From: Smittia aterrima
Lineage: Eukaryota; Arthropoda; Insecta; Diptera; Chironomidae
Reading direction: 5' to 3'
Assembly: GCA_033063855.1 (NCBI GenBank)
Contig: CP093830.1
Span: 20,708,854-20,772,853 of the forward strand
Length of the DNA: 64,000 bases
Below the pieces are notes generated by a model. It saw only the letters and a program-made list of their open reading frames with translations, did no database searches and was not told the DNA's origin. This document shows positions 10,661-20,267 of this stretch, one piece after another. Position numbers and translations under genes: made by a program. The first letter of the stretch is position 1. Every line of letters starts with the position of its first letter.

Positions 10661-11790
10661 TCTCATTATTGGATGCTTCTTTCTGCTGCTCAGGAATTTC
10701 GTTGTCAGTGTCGAAAACCAAGAAAGGGAAGCGAGAGAAAATAAAATTAGACGAGAAACAAACTTTATGCTTTCGTGTTTCACCATCGCTGCTGAAGCTG
10801 ATGCTCTACTGCTGTCTCTAATAAGACTTCTCTCGAAGAAACGGGCGAGAGATTGCACGTAGAAAAATAAAATGATAATTTTATGACACATCAAAGCGAG
10901 AAGAACACGTTCGCAAGATGCGTACAAGCGCGAAACATCCAAGCGAGTTCCGTTCGAATAACGAGAGAGAGGTGAATTGTTCATGGCAACAACTGTTCGA
11001 GAGCTTGTTAATTTTCCTGTTCCGAAGCACACGTTCGCTACTAGCACACAAAACAAAAAAAAAAAGAAACGTAGAAATAAACTGATAAACAACAGAGAAA
11101 AATGTACGAAACTAATAAAATGAAATTATGCTTCATAAAAAAGCGCAAACAGATTCGCTTGAAAGAAGGGAGGCGAAACAAGAATTAAACTTTTTTCTTT
11201 TGATGGAAATTTTATTATCGCGCAATGGATTCGTGAGAAGTGACAATGACAAAGCAAGTGCGCAACGAACGAACGAAATTTGATTCGGAAACTTTTGCCG
11301 TTTTGAAGGAACTCTGAAGTTAACTCCGTTCTCGACTCCGCGCACCTTTCATTAGCTGAGAAAATGTTTTAAATCGACTCTTCCGCAATACTTTGATTGT
11401 GTCGAGTCACGCAGTAAAGTTGGGAAAAGTTTCTTGAATCTCTTCAAGGTTCATCGGGATTTTCCAGCAAACTGTTTCAGAAATAGATTGTCGCGTCAAG
11501 TCGTCTGCAGTCTCAGCACGAAAAATCAACAGCAAGGCAGCTCTTGCATTTGTCTTGAGAAAACTTTCTTCCCCATGACGCGAAACTCGACGGAAACTGT
11601 TTGGCAAACGAGATTGTCGAAAACGAACTTGAAGATGCAGCAGATGTCGGCAAAGTACCATCAGCGATTGCTGTACAAAACGAGAGCGAGTGTGATTTGA
11701 AGATGAAATCGGGGAGTGGAATGATTGTACGTGTTCCAAGTCGACCCCTCGAGAGTGATTATCCTTGATTTAGAGTTTTTACATCGTCGT
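10661..11790. other. Unique spacer between receptor subclusters, no gene recognised
   Basis: Sequence not shared with other spacers. Short opposing reading frames at 11407-11739 overlap on both strands but lack splice partners, motifs or a family match. No RNA gene recognised. Confidence 0.45.
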
Positions 11791-12091
11791 GTCCGCCCCC
11801 TCAACGCATGGCGATACATTTTCATTCGGTTTCACATTAGAAAACATTCGAGGAGAAGAAGAATCTTCCTCTACCTGCATCAGTATCGCCATTAGAACAT
11901 TCAGTTGGCGATGAAACATACAAAAAGTTAAAGTTATGAGTGCTGGTCTCATAGTCAACTTTGTAAAAGGATTTTTTTGTTTTTCTCTTTGAAATATCAC
12001 AATCAGCTTTTGTGGAACATTTAACACATTTTTATCAGAGGAACATTAAAGTCAATTCAGTCCATAAACATATCCGAGTAATATCAGTCAA
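11791..12091. repeat. 3' flank shared by receptors C and D, partly by E
   Basis: The stretch with AGAAAACATTCGAGGAGAAG and CTACCTGCATCAGTATCGCC recurs near 14085-14260 beyond the stop of receptor D. A later part (AGTCAACTTTGTAAAA) recurs near 16000 beyond receptor E. It is flanking sequence carried along with each duplicated receptor. Confidence 0.65.
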
Positions 12092-13462
12092 TTAAACCGA
12101 TTTGAAGAACATCAAGAGTGAGTACACAAGTTGCAAGATCTGTGAAAGAAAATTTAATTGTCGAACATTAAAAGAGAAATAATTATCTTCATACCGATTG
12201 GAAAGTTTCCATGCTGACTTCATTGAAAACTCCATTGAAAGGCTTCATGTTCTGAGCCAATACCAAAATCAGTTGAAGACTTTTTCTGTCGCTTACTGAG
12301 AGCTCATACCATTTCACTTCGTAAATCGCAGTTGTGAATTTTTCAATTCGTTCCACGACTCGATTTCCAAGAAACGAAAAGGCGAAAAGTTGAGGAAATT
12401 GGATAAGGATCATTCCAATCGTTGAGATTTTTCCTGGACCAACCAAAATAGTGTAGAGGTTCATGCAGAGAATTAAAGAAATGATCGAGAATTCAAAGAA
12501 GAAGACGAACTGCAAAAGTCTTTGAGCATCTTTCATCCAGCGAAGTGTGACGTAGCTTCTTTCAACAACGAGTTTGATCTTTTCCTTTTGATTCTCTTTC
12601 TCCTCGTCGATTTTAGTTAAGAGATGAATTGTTTGGTCAATCTCCCAGCATGAATGATTCATAATATGGAAAATGATAGGAAATATCGCGCACATGGAGA
12701 TTACACCAATATTCATGATAACTGCTTGTTGAACGTAATTAAGTGGCCACTCGATAAAGCTGCCTGCGACTGGCCAGAAAGTCATTCGAAAGTTCAGCGG
12801 TAAATTATGTTCATTGACTTGGAAAAAGAAAACGCTCAGAGTCATAACAGTGACGGCTACGAATGAAGCAATGATGAAAACTGATAAAGCTTTGAATTCT
12901 TGTCTGCAATGTTTGATTGTTATTTGCATGTCGCCTTGAAGTTTCTGTGTTCCTCTGCGAAATAAAAAAGGGAAAATTATAAATTGAAAAAAATTATTTT
13001 GATAAATAACTTCTCGTCAATCATTCGATCTATCAACTCAGCAAACTCTTTGTGGAACAAGCCGAAGTAAATCATGTTAATAAGCATTCTGAAGGCAGAA
13101 ACTAAAAAGCACGATTCTAATTTTTTTAATGTCTTTTGAGTTTGTTAAAAACTTACGAATAAATGCCACGCACTCGGTCTTTGTCCAAAAATCTTGATTT
13201 TCCCACTCACTAAGAATGTACCAGAACGCTACAAAACCGGAGAAGTTCAAGTAGAAAGTCACAAACCAGAAACTGCGAAATAAACTTGAAATTTTTAAAA
13301 ATATTTAAATTTAAGAAATATTTACGATTTTTGAAGTTTTCTTTTTCCATTCTGAATCTGCACTGGAGCCAAGTAAGCAATGCAAAGCAACAGAAATCTC
13401 TGAATCAACTTTGGATAAATTTCTGGATTTTTGAAAAGTTTGAAACGCTTTGCAAGTTGCAT
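12092..13462 (-). CDS. Odorant receptor C (7tm_6 family)
   Basis: Five exons, 13462-13326, 13272-13157, 13101-13011, 12954-12195 and 12139-12092, give 383 codons with the array's common phases. Exon 1 is MQLAKRFKLFKNPEIYPKLI. The exon 1/2 junction codon is Ser rather than Trp or Cys. Exon 2 is strongly diverged from A and B (FYLNFSGFVAFWYILSEW), whereas the C-terminal third is nearly identical (YEVKWYELSVSDRKSLQLIL, then NGVFNEVSMETFQS + ILQLVYSLLMFFKSV). Donors GTAAAT, GTAAGT, GTTATT and GTATGA and all acceptors are usable. It belongs to the C/D/E subgroup by flanking sequence. Function as an odorant-gated channel is inferred from family. Confidence 0.92.
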
Positions 13463-13639
13463 CTTCACTTATTCGATGACGGCACAGAACTGAATGAATG
13501 AACTAATTTTTTATTTCCCTTATATATGCTTCGAAAAATCATAAATTTTAAATTAAAACTTTTACATTTTCGTTGCGTTATAAATCTTTAACTACGAGAC
13601 TCAATGTCGCGGCTAGACTGCTTTAAATTTCAGGGGGAA

Positions 13640-13935
13640 TCAATAGAAATTAAGCATTCCGGCCACAGGCGACCGATTAGAAGGCATTTTTCAATTTTCG
13701 TTTTATTCATCTTAGTTTTATTTATTCCATTTTCAAATTTTATCTATTTACAATCAAGTGTTCCAATTTCCACTTCTTGAATTTGTGTTAACAGATAGAC
13801 GGACGTATAAACGAACAAAGTAGCCAGAATAAGGTTTTTATTTTTAAAAATGCCTAAAAATATTTGCGGCGACCCTTTCAAATCTGACTGCAACTTGATT
13901 ATGATTCAATTTTTTTTATAAATTATTAATCTTGA
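13640..13935. repeat. Upstream repeat of receptor C, also present upstream of receptor E
   Basis: About 300 bases with GATTAGAAGGCATTTTTCAA, ACGGACGTATAAACGAACAA and GCGGCGACCCTTTCAAATCT recur at 17720-18015, about 4080 bases away. No coding content. The copy marks a second duplication unit spanning two receptors. Confidence 0.75.
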
Positions 13936-13969
13936 GATTTTTGTCAGCTTCGGCCACTCTTCGACATAT

Positions 13970-14110
13970 TACTGTTTGATTTTTTTCACTTGTTTTCGAC
14001 ACCTCAACGTGAGAGGTCGGTGCGTGTTGGTTAGCTTAAAATGTGAACATTGTCTGGCCGTCGTTCGAAACACACAAATTAGGAAACATTCGAGGAGAAG
14101 ATTCTTTCTC
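13970..14110. repeat. Receptor 3'-side repeat block
   Basis: The block with TGCGTGTTGGTTAG, TTTAAAATGTGAACA-like sequence and GTCTGGCCGTCGTT lies just beyond receptor D. Part of it is at 15890-15960 (beyond receptor E), and a fuller copy is at 18170-18330, where no receptor remains. Confidence 0.65.
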
Positions 14111-14268
14111 TACCTGCATCAGCATCGCCAGTGGAATGATCAGTTTAGTCGATGAGTTATGGTCCAACTGTTGAGTTTTTAAAAGGGCTTTTTTCTCTTT
14201 TTTTAAGTGTCTTAGATACAGTATCACAAGCAATAAACGTTCGTGGATCAATAAACGAATGCAATCAG

Positions 14269-15629
14269 TTAAACCGATTTGATGAACATTAACAGTGAGT
14301 ACACAAGTTGCAAAATCTGTGAAAGAGAATTTAATTGTCAATCAATTAAAAGAGAAACATTTAAGCACGAACCGATTGGAAAGTTTTCATGTTGACTTCC
14401 TTGAAAACTCCATTGAATGGTTTCATGTTCTGAGCCATCATCAAAATCAGTTGAAGTTTTTTTCTGTCGCTTACTGAGAGCTCAAACCACTTCACTTCGT
14501 AAATCGCAGTTGTGAAATTTTCAATTCGTTCCACGACTCGATTTCCAAGCCAAGAAATGGCGAAAAGTTGAGTAAACTGGACCAAAAACATTCCGAGCGT
14601 TGCGACTTTTCCTGGGCCTAACAAAACAGTGTAGAGGGTCATGCAGAGAATTAAAGAAATGATCGAGAATTCAACGAAGAAAAAGAACTGCAAAAGTCTC
14701 TGAGCATCTTTCATCCAACGAAGTGTGACGTAGCTTCTTTCAAGAACGATTTTGATCTTTTCCTTTTGATTCTCTTTCTCGTCGTCGATTTTTTTTAAGA
14801 GATGAATTGTTTGTTTGATCCCCCAGCACGAATGATTCATAATTGTGAAAACGATTAGAAATATCGCAAACATGGAGGTTGTTGCAATATACATGAGAAT
14901 CGCTTGTTGAATGAAATTAACTTCCCACTCGATAAAACTTCCTTCGACTGGCCAGAATGTAATTCGAAAGTTCAGCGGTAAATTGTGAACATTGACTTGG
15001 AAAAAGAAAACGCTCAAAGTCATTGCAGTGACTGCTCCGTATGATGAGATGATGAGAACAGATGACGCTTTAAATTCTTGTCTGCAATGTTTAATTGTTA
15101 TTTGCATGTCGCCCTGAAGTCTTTGCGATGCTCTGAGAAACAAAAGCGGAAAATTAAAAATTTAAAAAAATTATTTTGAGAAACAACTTCTCGTCAATCA
15201 TTCGATGAACCAACTCAGCAAATTTTTTGTGGAACAAGCCGAAGTAGATCATGTTAATAAGAACTCTGAAGGCAGAAACTAAATTACAAGATTCTTATTT
15301 TATTGGTGTCACTCGAGTTGATTGAAAACTTACGAATAAATGCCACGTATTCAGTTTTTGTCCATAAACTTTGATTTTCCCACTCGCTCAGAGTGTAACA
15401 GATCGCTACAAAAATGATATAAGTTAAGTGGAGGGCGCCAAACCAGAAACTGCGAAATAAACTTGAAAAGTATTGTAATTAATTATTTGAGAAATATTTG
15501 CCATTTTTGAAGTTTTCTTTCTCGATTCTGAATCTGAACTGGAGCCAAGTAAGTAATGCAAAGCAACAGAAATTTCTTCATTAACTTTGGATAATTTTTA
15601 AATTGTTTTAAACACTTTGTAGGTTGCAT
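14269..15629 (-). CDS. Odorant receptor D (7tm_6 family, non-canonical GC donor)
   Basis: Five exons, 15629-15502, 15449-15334, 15278-15188, 15132-14373 and 14316-14269, give 380 codons. Exon 1 is nine bases shorter than in the others (MQPTKCLKQFKNYPKLMKKF), an in-frame loss of three codons. The first intron begins GC (TG|GCAAAT) where the other four receptors have GT, so correct splicing depends on a weak GC donor. The protein is the most diverged of the array in the membrane segments (FIEWEVNFIQQAILMYIATT) and has lysine replacements in the C-terminal region (DRKKLQLIL, NMKTFQS). No stop codon interrupts it. It may be functional or at an early stage of decay. Confidence 0.88.
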
Positions 15630-16134
15630 CTTCACTCATTCGATGATAAAAACTGAATAATTTTTTTCTGTCGTTTACATGTTCTTTGAAAAATCATAAA
15701 TATTTAATTTAAATTGAATATTTCAATATAATTTATTGATTTGATTCGTCAAGCATTGTAAATCTTTAACTAAGAGACTCTTTACATTGTTGCTGCTAGT
15801 CTATTTTAAAAGTCTTAAGGGACTTGATTATTAGTTAATGATTAATATTTTTAAATAAATTGATAATCTTGAGATTTTCGTCAGCTTCGGCCACTCTTTT
15901 TTCACTTTCATTTTATAGCGTGAGAGTAAGGCCTGTGCGTGTTGGTTAGATATGCTCAGTTTGCTTGATGAAACAGGCATAAATTGAAAATTATGAGTCA
16001 CAGTTAACTTTGTAAAAATATTTTTTTTTCATTTTCTCTTTAACATATCACAAGCAACATTCGTGGAACATTTAACACTTTCAAATATTTGAAGCTAGAA
16101 CACCAAAGTAAAATCAGTTAATGAACGTCACCAA

Positions 16135-17511
16135 TCAAACCGATTTTATGAACATCAAGAGTGAGTACGCAAGTTGCAAGACCTGTGAAAGGAAATTAAG
16201 TTGTCAACAATTTTAAAAAGAAATATTTAAGCACGAACCGATTGGAAAGTTTCCATGTTGACTTCTTTGAAAACTCCATCGAATGGTTTCATGTTCTGAG
16301 CCATCACCAAAATCAGTTGAAGACTTTTTCTGTCGCTTACTGAGAGCTCATACCATTTCACTTCGTAAATCGCAGTTGTGAATTGTTCAATTCGTTCCAC
16401 GACTCGATTTCCAAGCCACGAGAAAGCGAAAAGTTGAGGAAATTGGATAAGGATCATTCCAATCGTTGAGATTTTTCCTGGACCAACCGAAATTGTGTAA
16501 AGGTTCATGCAGAGAATTAACGAAATGATCGAGAATTCGAAGAAGAAGACGAACTGCAAAAGTCGTTGAGCATCTTTCATCCAGCGAAGTGTGACGTAGC
16601 TTCTTTCAACAACGATTTTGATCTTTTCCTTTCGATTCTCTTTCTCTTCGTCAATTTTAGTTAAGAGATGAATTGTTTGTTCGATCTCCCAGCACGAATG
16701 GTTCATAATTATGAAATAGATTGGAAATACCGCGGATAAGGCAGTAATGCCAATATAAAAGCCAATCACTTGTTGAACAAAATTAACTGGCCACTCGATA
16801 AAACTTCCTGCGACTGGCCAGAATGTGATTCGAAAGTTCAGCGGTAAGTTGTGAATATTGACTTTGAAAAAGAACACGCTCAGAGTCATAACAGTTACTG
16901 CTCCGTATGATGCAACGATGAAGGCAGATGCAGCTTTGAATTCTTGTCTACAATGTTTGATTGTTATTTGCATGTTGCCCTGAAGTCTCTGCGATGCTCT
17001 GAGAAGAAGAAAAAAAAACGTGAAAATTATAATAGAAAAAACGAAATTGAGAAACAACTTCTCGTCAACCATTCGATGAACCAACTCAGCAAACTCTTCG
17101 TGGAACAAGCCGATGTAGCTCAACATAATTACAAATCTAAAGGCACCAACTAAATAGCAAGATTCTTATTTTTCCGATTTCACTTGAGTTGAATAAAAAC
17201 TTACAAACTATTGCCAAGTTCTCGGTCTTATTCGATAGATTTAGATTCTCCCACTCGTGAAGAGTGTAACAGAACGCTACGAAATCGTTCCAAGCGAAAG
17301 CGAAAATCGCAAACCAGAAACTGAAAATTAAACTTAACTTTTTTTTAGAAATTTATTATTTGAGAAATATTTACAATTTCTGAAGTTTTCTTTTTCCATT
17401 CTGAATCTGAAATGGAGCCAAGTAAGCAATGCAGAGCAACAGAAATTTCCGTATCAACTTTGGATAAACTTCTGGGTTCTCCAATTTTTTGAAATATTTT
17501 ACATGACGCAT
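16135..17511 (-). CDS. Odorant receptor E (7tm_6 family)
   Basis: Five exons, 17511-17375, 17320-17205, 17149-17059, 16998-16239 and 16182-16135, give 383 codons with the array's common phases; the stop is TGA instead of TAA. Exon 1 starts MRHVKYFKKLENPEVYPKLI. Exon 3 carries HEEFAELVHRMVDEK. The fourth exon has the array's conserved WMKDAQRLLQFVFF and YEVKWYELSVSDRKSLQLIL segments, with EQFTTAI as its own variant. Intron 3 (17058-16999) is 60 bases, in frame and stop-free, encoding a hydrophobic stretch, so its retention would not truncate the protein. It is the last receptor on the right side of the array. Ligand unknown. Confidence 0.92.
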
Positions 17512-17719
17512 CTTCACTCATTCGATGATAAAAACTGAATGGATGAACTACTTTCTTTTGTTTCCCTTATATATGCTTCAAAAATCATAAATTTTAAATT
17601 AAGAGCTGAACTATATTCAATGAATATTATTCATCGCAAGATTATAAATCATTAACTACGAGACTCTCAGTGCAGTAAGTCCAATGTCACTGCTAGCCTA
17701 CTTTAAATGTCAGAGGGAA

Positions 17720-18015
17720 TCAATAAAAATTAAGAATTCCGGTCACAGGTGATCGATTAGAAGGCATTTTTCAATTTTCGATTTATTCATCTTAATTTTA
17801 TTTATTCCATTTTCATCTTTTTTATTTACAATCAAGTGATCCAATTTCCACTTCTTAAGTTTGTGCTGACAGATGGACGGACGTATAAACGAACAAAGTA
17901 GCCTCAATAAGGTTTTTTATTTTGAAAAATGCCTAAAAATATTCGCGGCGACCCTTTCAAATCTGACTGCAACTTGATTATCATTTAATTTTTTTTTTAT
18001 AAATTATTAATCTTG
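17720..18015. repeat. Upstream repeat of receptor E
   Basis: Second copy of the 13640-13935 block (GATTAGAAGGCATTTTTCAA, ACGGACGTATAAACGAACAA, GCGACCCTTTCAAATCTGAC). No coding content. Confidence 0.75.
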
Positions 18016-18169
18016 AGATTTTCGTTAGCTTCGACCACGATCAATAATTTGAACAAAATCACAGTCACAATAAAGTTTCATTTTGCGGACAAATCCTAAA
18101 AAAGCTGAACAAAATTTTCATTCACTTTATGATTTAATGACGCTGCCTCTGGTGACAAGTAACTGTGTG

Positions 18170-18330
18170 ACTTTTTTCACTCCCATTCGACACCTCAGAG
18201 TGAGAGTGAGGCTAGTACGTGTTGGGTAATTTAAAATGTGAACATCGTCTGGCCGTCGTTGGAAAACAAAAATTCTCTCCACGACCAGAACTTCTCGTTC
18301 TCTTCAAAGGCGAAAGGAAACATTTTTCAG
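18170..18330. repeat. Relic receptor 3' flank at the right edge of the array
   Basis: Matches the sequence beyond receptor D (13970-14110): GAGAGTGAGGCTAGTACGTG, AATTTAAAATGTGAACATCG and TCTGGCCGTCGTTGG. No receptor exon follows it; unique sequence starts near 18330. The parsimonious reading is that one further receptor unit was deleted or was never fully copied here. Confidence 0.6.
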
Positions 18331-18871
18331 CTTGCGAAACTCAATTAATTAATGGCTTTAGCACAATGTCACATTGTTTGTAAAAAATTGCTTTTGAATG
18401 AGTTTTTTTTTCTGTGTGTTGGCAAAATGCAGTGGGAGAACATTTTCTGTTCTCTAGCGACGATAGTGCTCGGTAGTTTTCAGTGACTGAGACTGAGAGA
18501 CTTTGCCTCCGGGAATTTTTATCGAAATATATTGATTTGATCTCCAATGAGATTATCGTTTTGAAACATCTAATGATTTCACTTTTCTCTACGTGATTAC
18601 CTAATCGCCTTTGAATTTATCTGTTTACAGGTAATTCGGGAAGTCCAAATGAAATGAATTATTTCTCAAGTGTTTTGCTCAATCGGTTTTAAGTGTTGGC
18701 TTAATCAGGTCAGATTAGAAATCATAATGAAACGATATTTCAAATATCATATTTGTGCATTCCCAGAAAAACTCAAGTTACTTAGAAAACACTTGAATTT
18801 CGGGCGAGTTACCTTATTTCCCAGTAATCGCATTCTTAACAATCTCGCAAAAAAAGCGAGATAAAAAAAAG
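18331..18871. other. Intergenic, no gene recognised
   Basis: Unique sequence between the relic receptor flank and the promoter of the plus-strand LRR gene. Only short frames occur, none with a family motif. Confidence 0.5.
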
Positions 18872-18908
18872 TATTTAAAGTCGATGAGAATGAAGGCAAG
18901 CATCAGTT
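18872..18908 (+). promoter_or_regulatory. TATA box and initiator of the plus-strand LRR gene
   Basis: TATTTAAA at 18872-18879 is followed by the initiator TCAGTT at 18903-18908, its A 33 bases downstream of the first T of the box. The split ATG begins at 18931, giving a leader of about 26 bases. Confidence 0.6.
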
Positions 18909-18930
18909 CTTTTTCTACAATTCATTTGAA

Positions 18931-20078
18931 ATGTAAACTTAAAAAAGTGAAGTAAAAGTTGAGCTAATCTTAAAGTTTCATTTATTTTCAGGTTTTCAAT
19001 TATCAAAAGTTTCTTTGTGCTTCTCGCCGTGGCATCTCCTGCCTTCAGCGTGGTGGTTCATTGCAAATTTGAAAATCGAGGTGGTCTATACACTTGCCGA
19101 GTTTCAAAGGTTGTGGATCCACAGAAAACAGATGTTACCAGCATTGTTGGAAATCATTTATCAGGAAACAGCAGTTCTAATGTTCAAAGCTTTGATGCAT
19201 ATGATGTCAACAACTTTGCTGCGTTTCCAGGAAATCTCGCCAGTGCCTTCCCGAATTTAATATTTATCTCATTTTTTGGGAACCAACTGAAATCGATAAC
19301 TTCCAGTCATTTAAAGCCATTTCCCAATTTGTTAACCTTTTATGCAAGTTGTAACAAAATCGAGTCAATTGAAGGAGATCTCTTTCAATACAATTTGAAA
19401 CTTAGATACATTTATTTCCAAAGCAATACTATTCGATATGTTGGCTATGGAATTTTATCCAAATTGAAAGATTTGGTTTATGCTGACTTCTTAAACAATA
19501 TTTGCATTAACTTATATGCAAATAGTGCTCAGTCCATCGAGAACATACAAGTTAAATTGTTAAATCAATGCCAAAAGCAATGCTCGCACAGGTGCTCGTT
19601 AAGCCAAGAAACAGATGACCTTAAGCTGCTCTTTAATACACAGAAACAAGAGATCGCACAATTGAAAGTTCAGACGTCAGCACTTGAGCGAACCAATGGG
19701 CAACAAGGGCAAACTATAAGCGAACTTACGGTTCTGTCAAATGAACAAAAACAAGAGATCGCCCTACTGAAAGTTCAGACGACAGCTCTTGAGCGAACCA
19801 ATGGGCAACAAGGGCAAACTATAAGCGAACTTACGGTTCTGTCAAATGAACAAAAACAAGAGATCGCACAATTGAAAGTTCAGACGTCAGCAGTTGAGCG
19901 AACCAATGGGCAACACGATCAAGAAATCGACCAATTGAGAGGTAAAACAGCAAGACTTGAGCAATTCATTATTGAACACGAGCAAGCCATCAACGAACTT
20001 CAGAGAATCATTATAGAACCTCAGCAAATTCCAAATGAAGATGATGGAAATAACGTCGATCTAGAAAGATTTCAATAA
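18931..20078 (+). CDS. Secreted leucine-rich-repeat protein with tandem coiled-coil repeats
   Basis: Exon 1 supplies AT (18931-18932). A 59-nt intron (GTAAAC...TTTTCAG, 18933-18991) follows, then exon 2, 18992-20078, giving 362 residues. The start is MFSIIKSFFVLLAVASPAFS, a signal peptide, followed by the cysteine pair also seen in the two LRR genes at the left end (CKFENRGGLYTC). LRR cores include FPNLIFISFF, FPNLLTFYA, LKLRYIYF and LKDLVYADF. A cap (NNICIN ... QCQKQCSHRC) leads into a coiled coil built from three 35-residue repeats (QKQEIAQLKVQTSALERTNG...), then a final coil and an acidic tail. It is a diverged paralog of the 1-2.2 kb genes on the opposite strand. A secreted, oligomeric protein is inferred; LRIM-like immune function is possible but unproven. 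Confidence 0.88.
19641..19930 (+). repeat. 105-bp coding tandem repeat (coiled coil)
   Basis: Units begin at 19641, 19746 and 19851, each opening with an AAACAAGAGATCGC core. The first two are almost identical over the full 105 bases (35 codons, five heptads); the third diverges after about 80 bases. Low nucleotide divergence between units indicates recent expansion or homogenisation, so copy number could vary between individuals. Confidence 0.85.
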
Positions 20079-20137
20079 AAATTAGAACTTGATACGATCA
20101 GTTCTGTAATATAATTTACAGATTTTTATGTATGTTT

Positions 20138-20267
20138 TTTGGAATATAAATTTGATGGAATCAAGCGATCGCGAAATATTAAATTATTAGTAAAAGAACT
20201 TGAGAGGGCAATTCGCGTTATTGAAAGATCCATTAACGATATGTCATCATGCTTTTTCAGAGGATGA
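20138..20267 (+). pseudogene. Possible relic or alternative coiled-coil exon after the LRR gene
   Basis: An open frame after the stop of the LRR gene encodes LLVKELERAIRVIERSINDM and a Cys-rich end, then TGA at 20265. The Leu/Ile heptad spacing resembles the coil of the gene just upstream. A possible acceptor (TTTACAG) lies at about 20117. It could be an alternative 3' exon, a decayed repeat of the coil, or chance. Confidence 0.2.

Noticed and set aside
11407..11739. Opposing frames of 88 and 110 codons between receptors B and C
   Set aside because: They overlap on both strands, with no splice partner and no resemblance to receptor exons.
18133..18152. GCTGCCTCTGGTGAC as a CTCF/insulator site at the array edge
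   Set aside because: Only a partial match to the CTCF core and inside array-derived repeats; too weak to claim.
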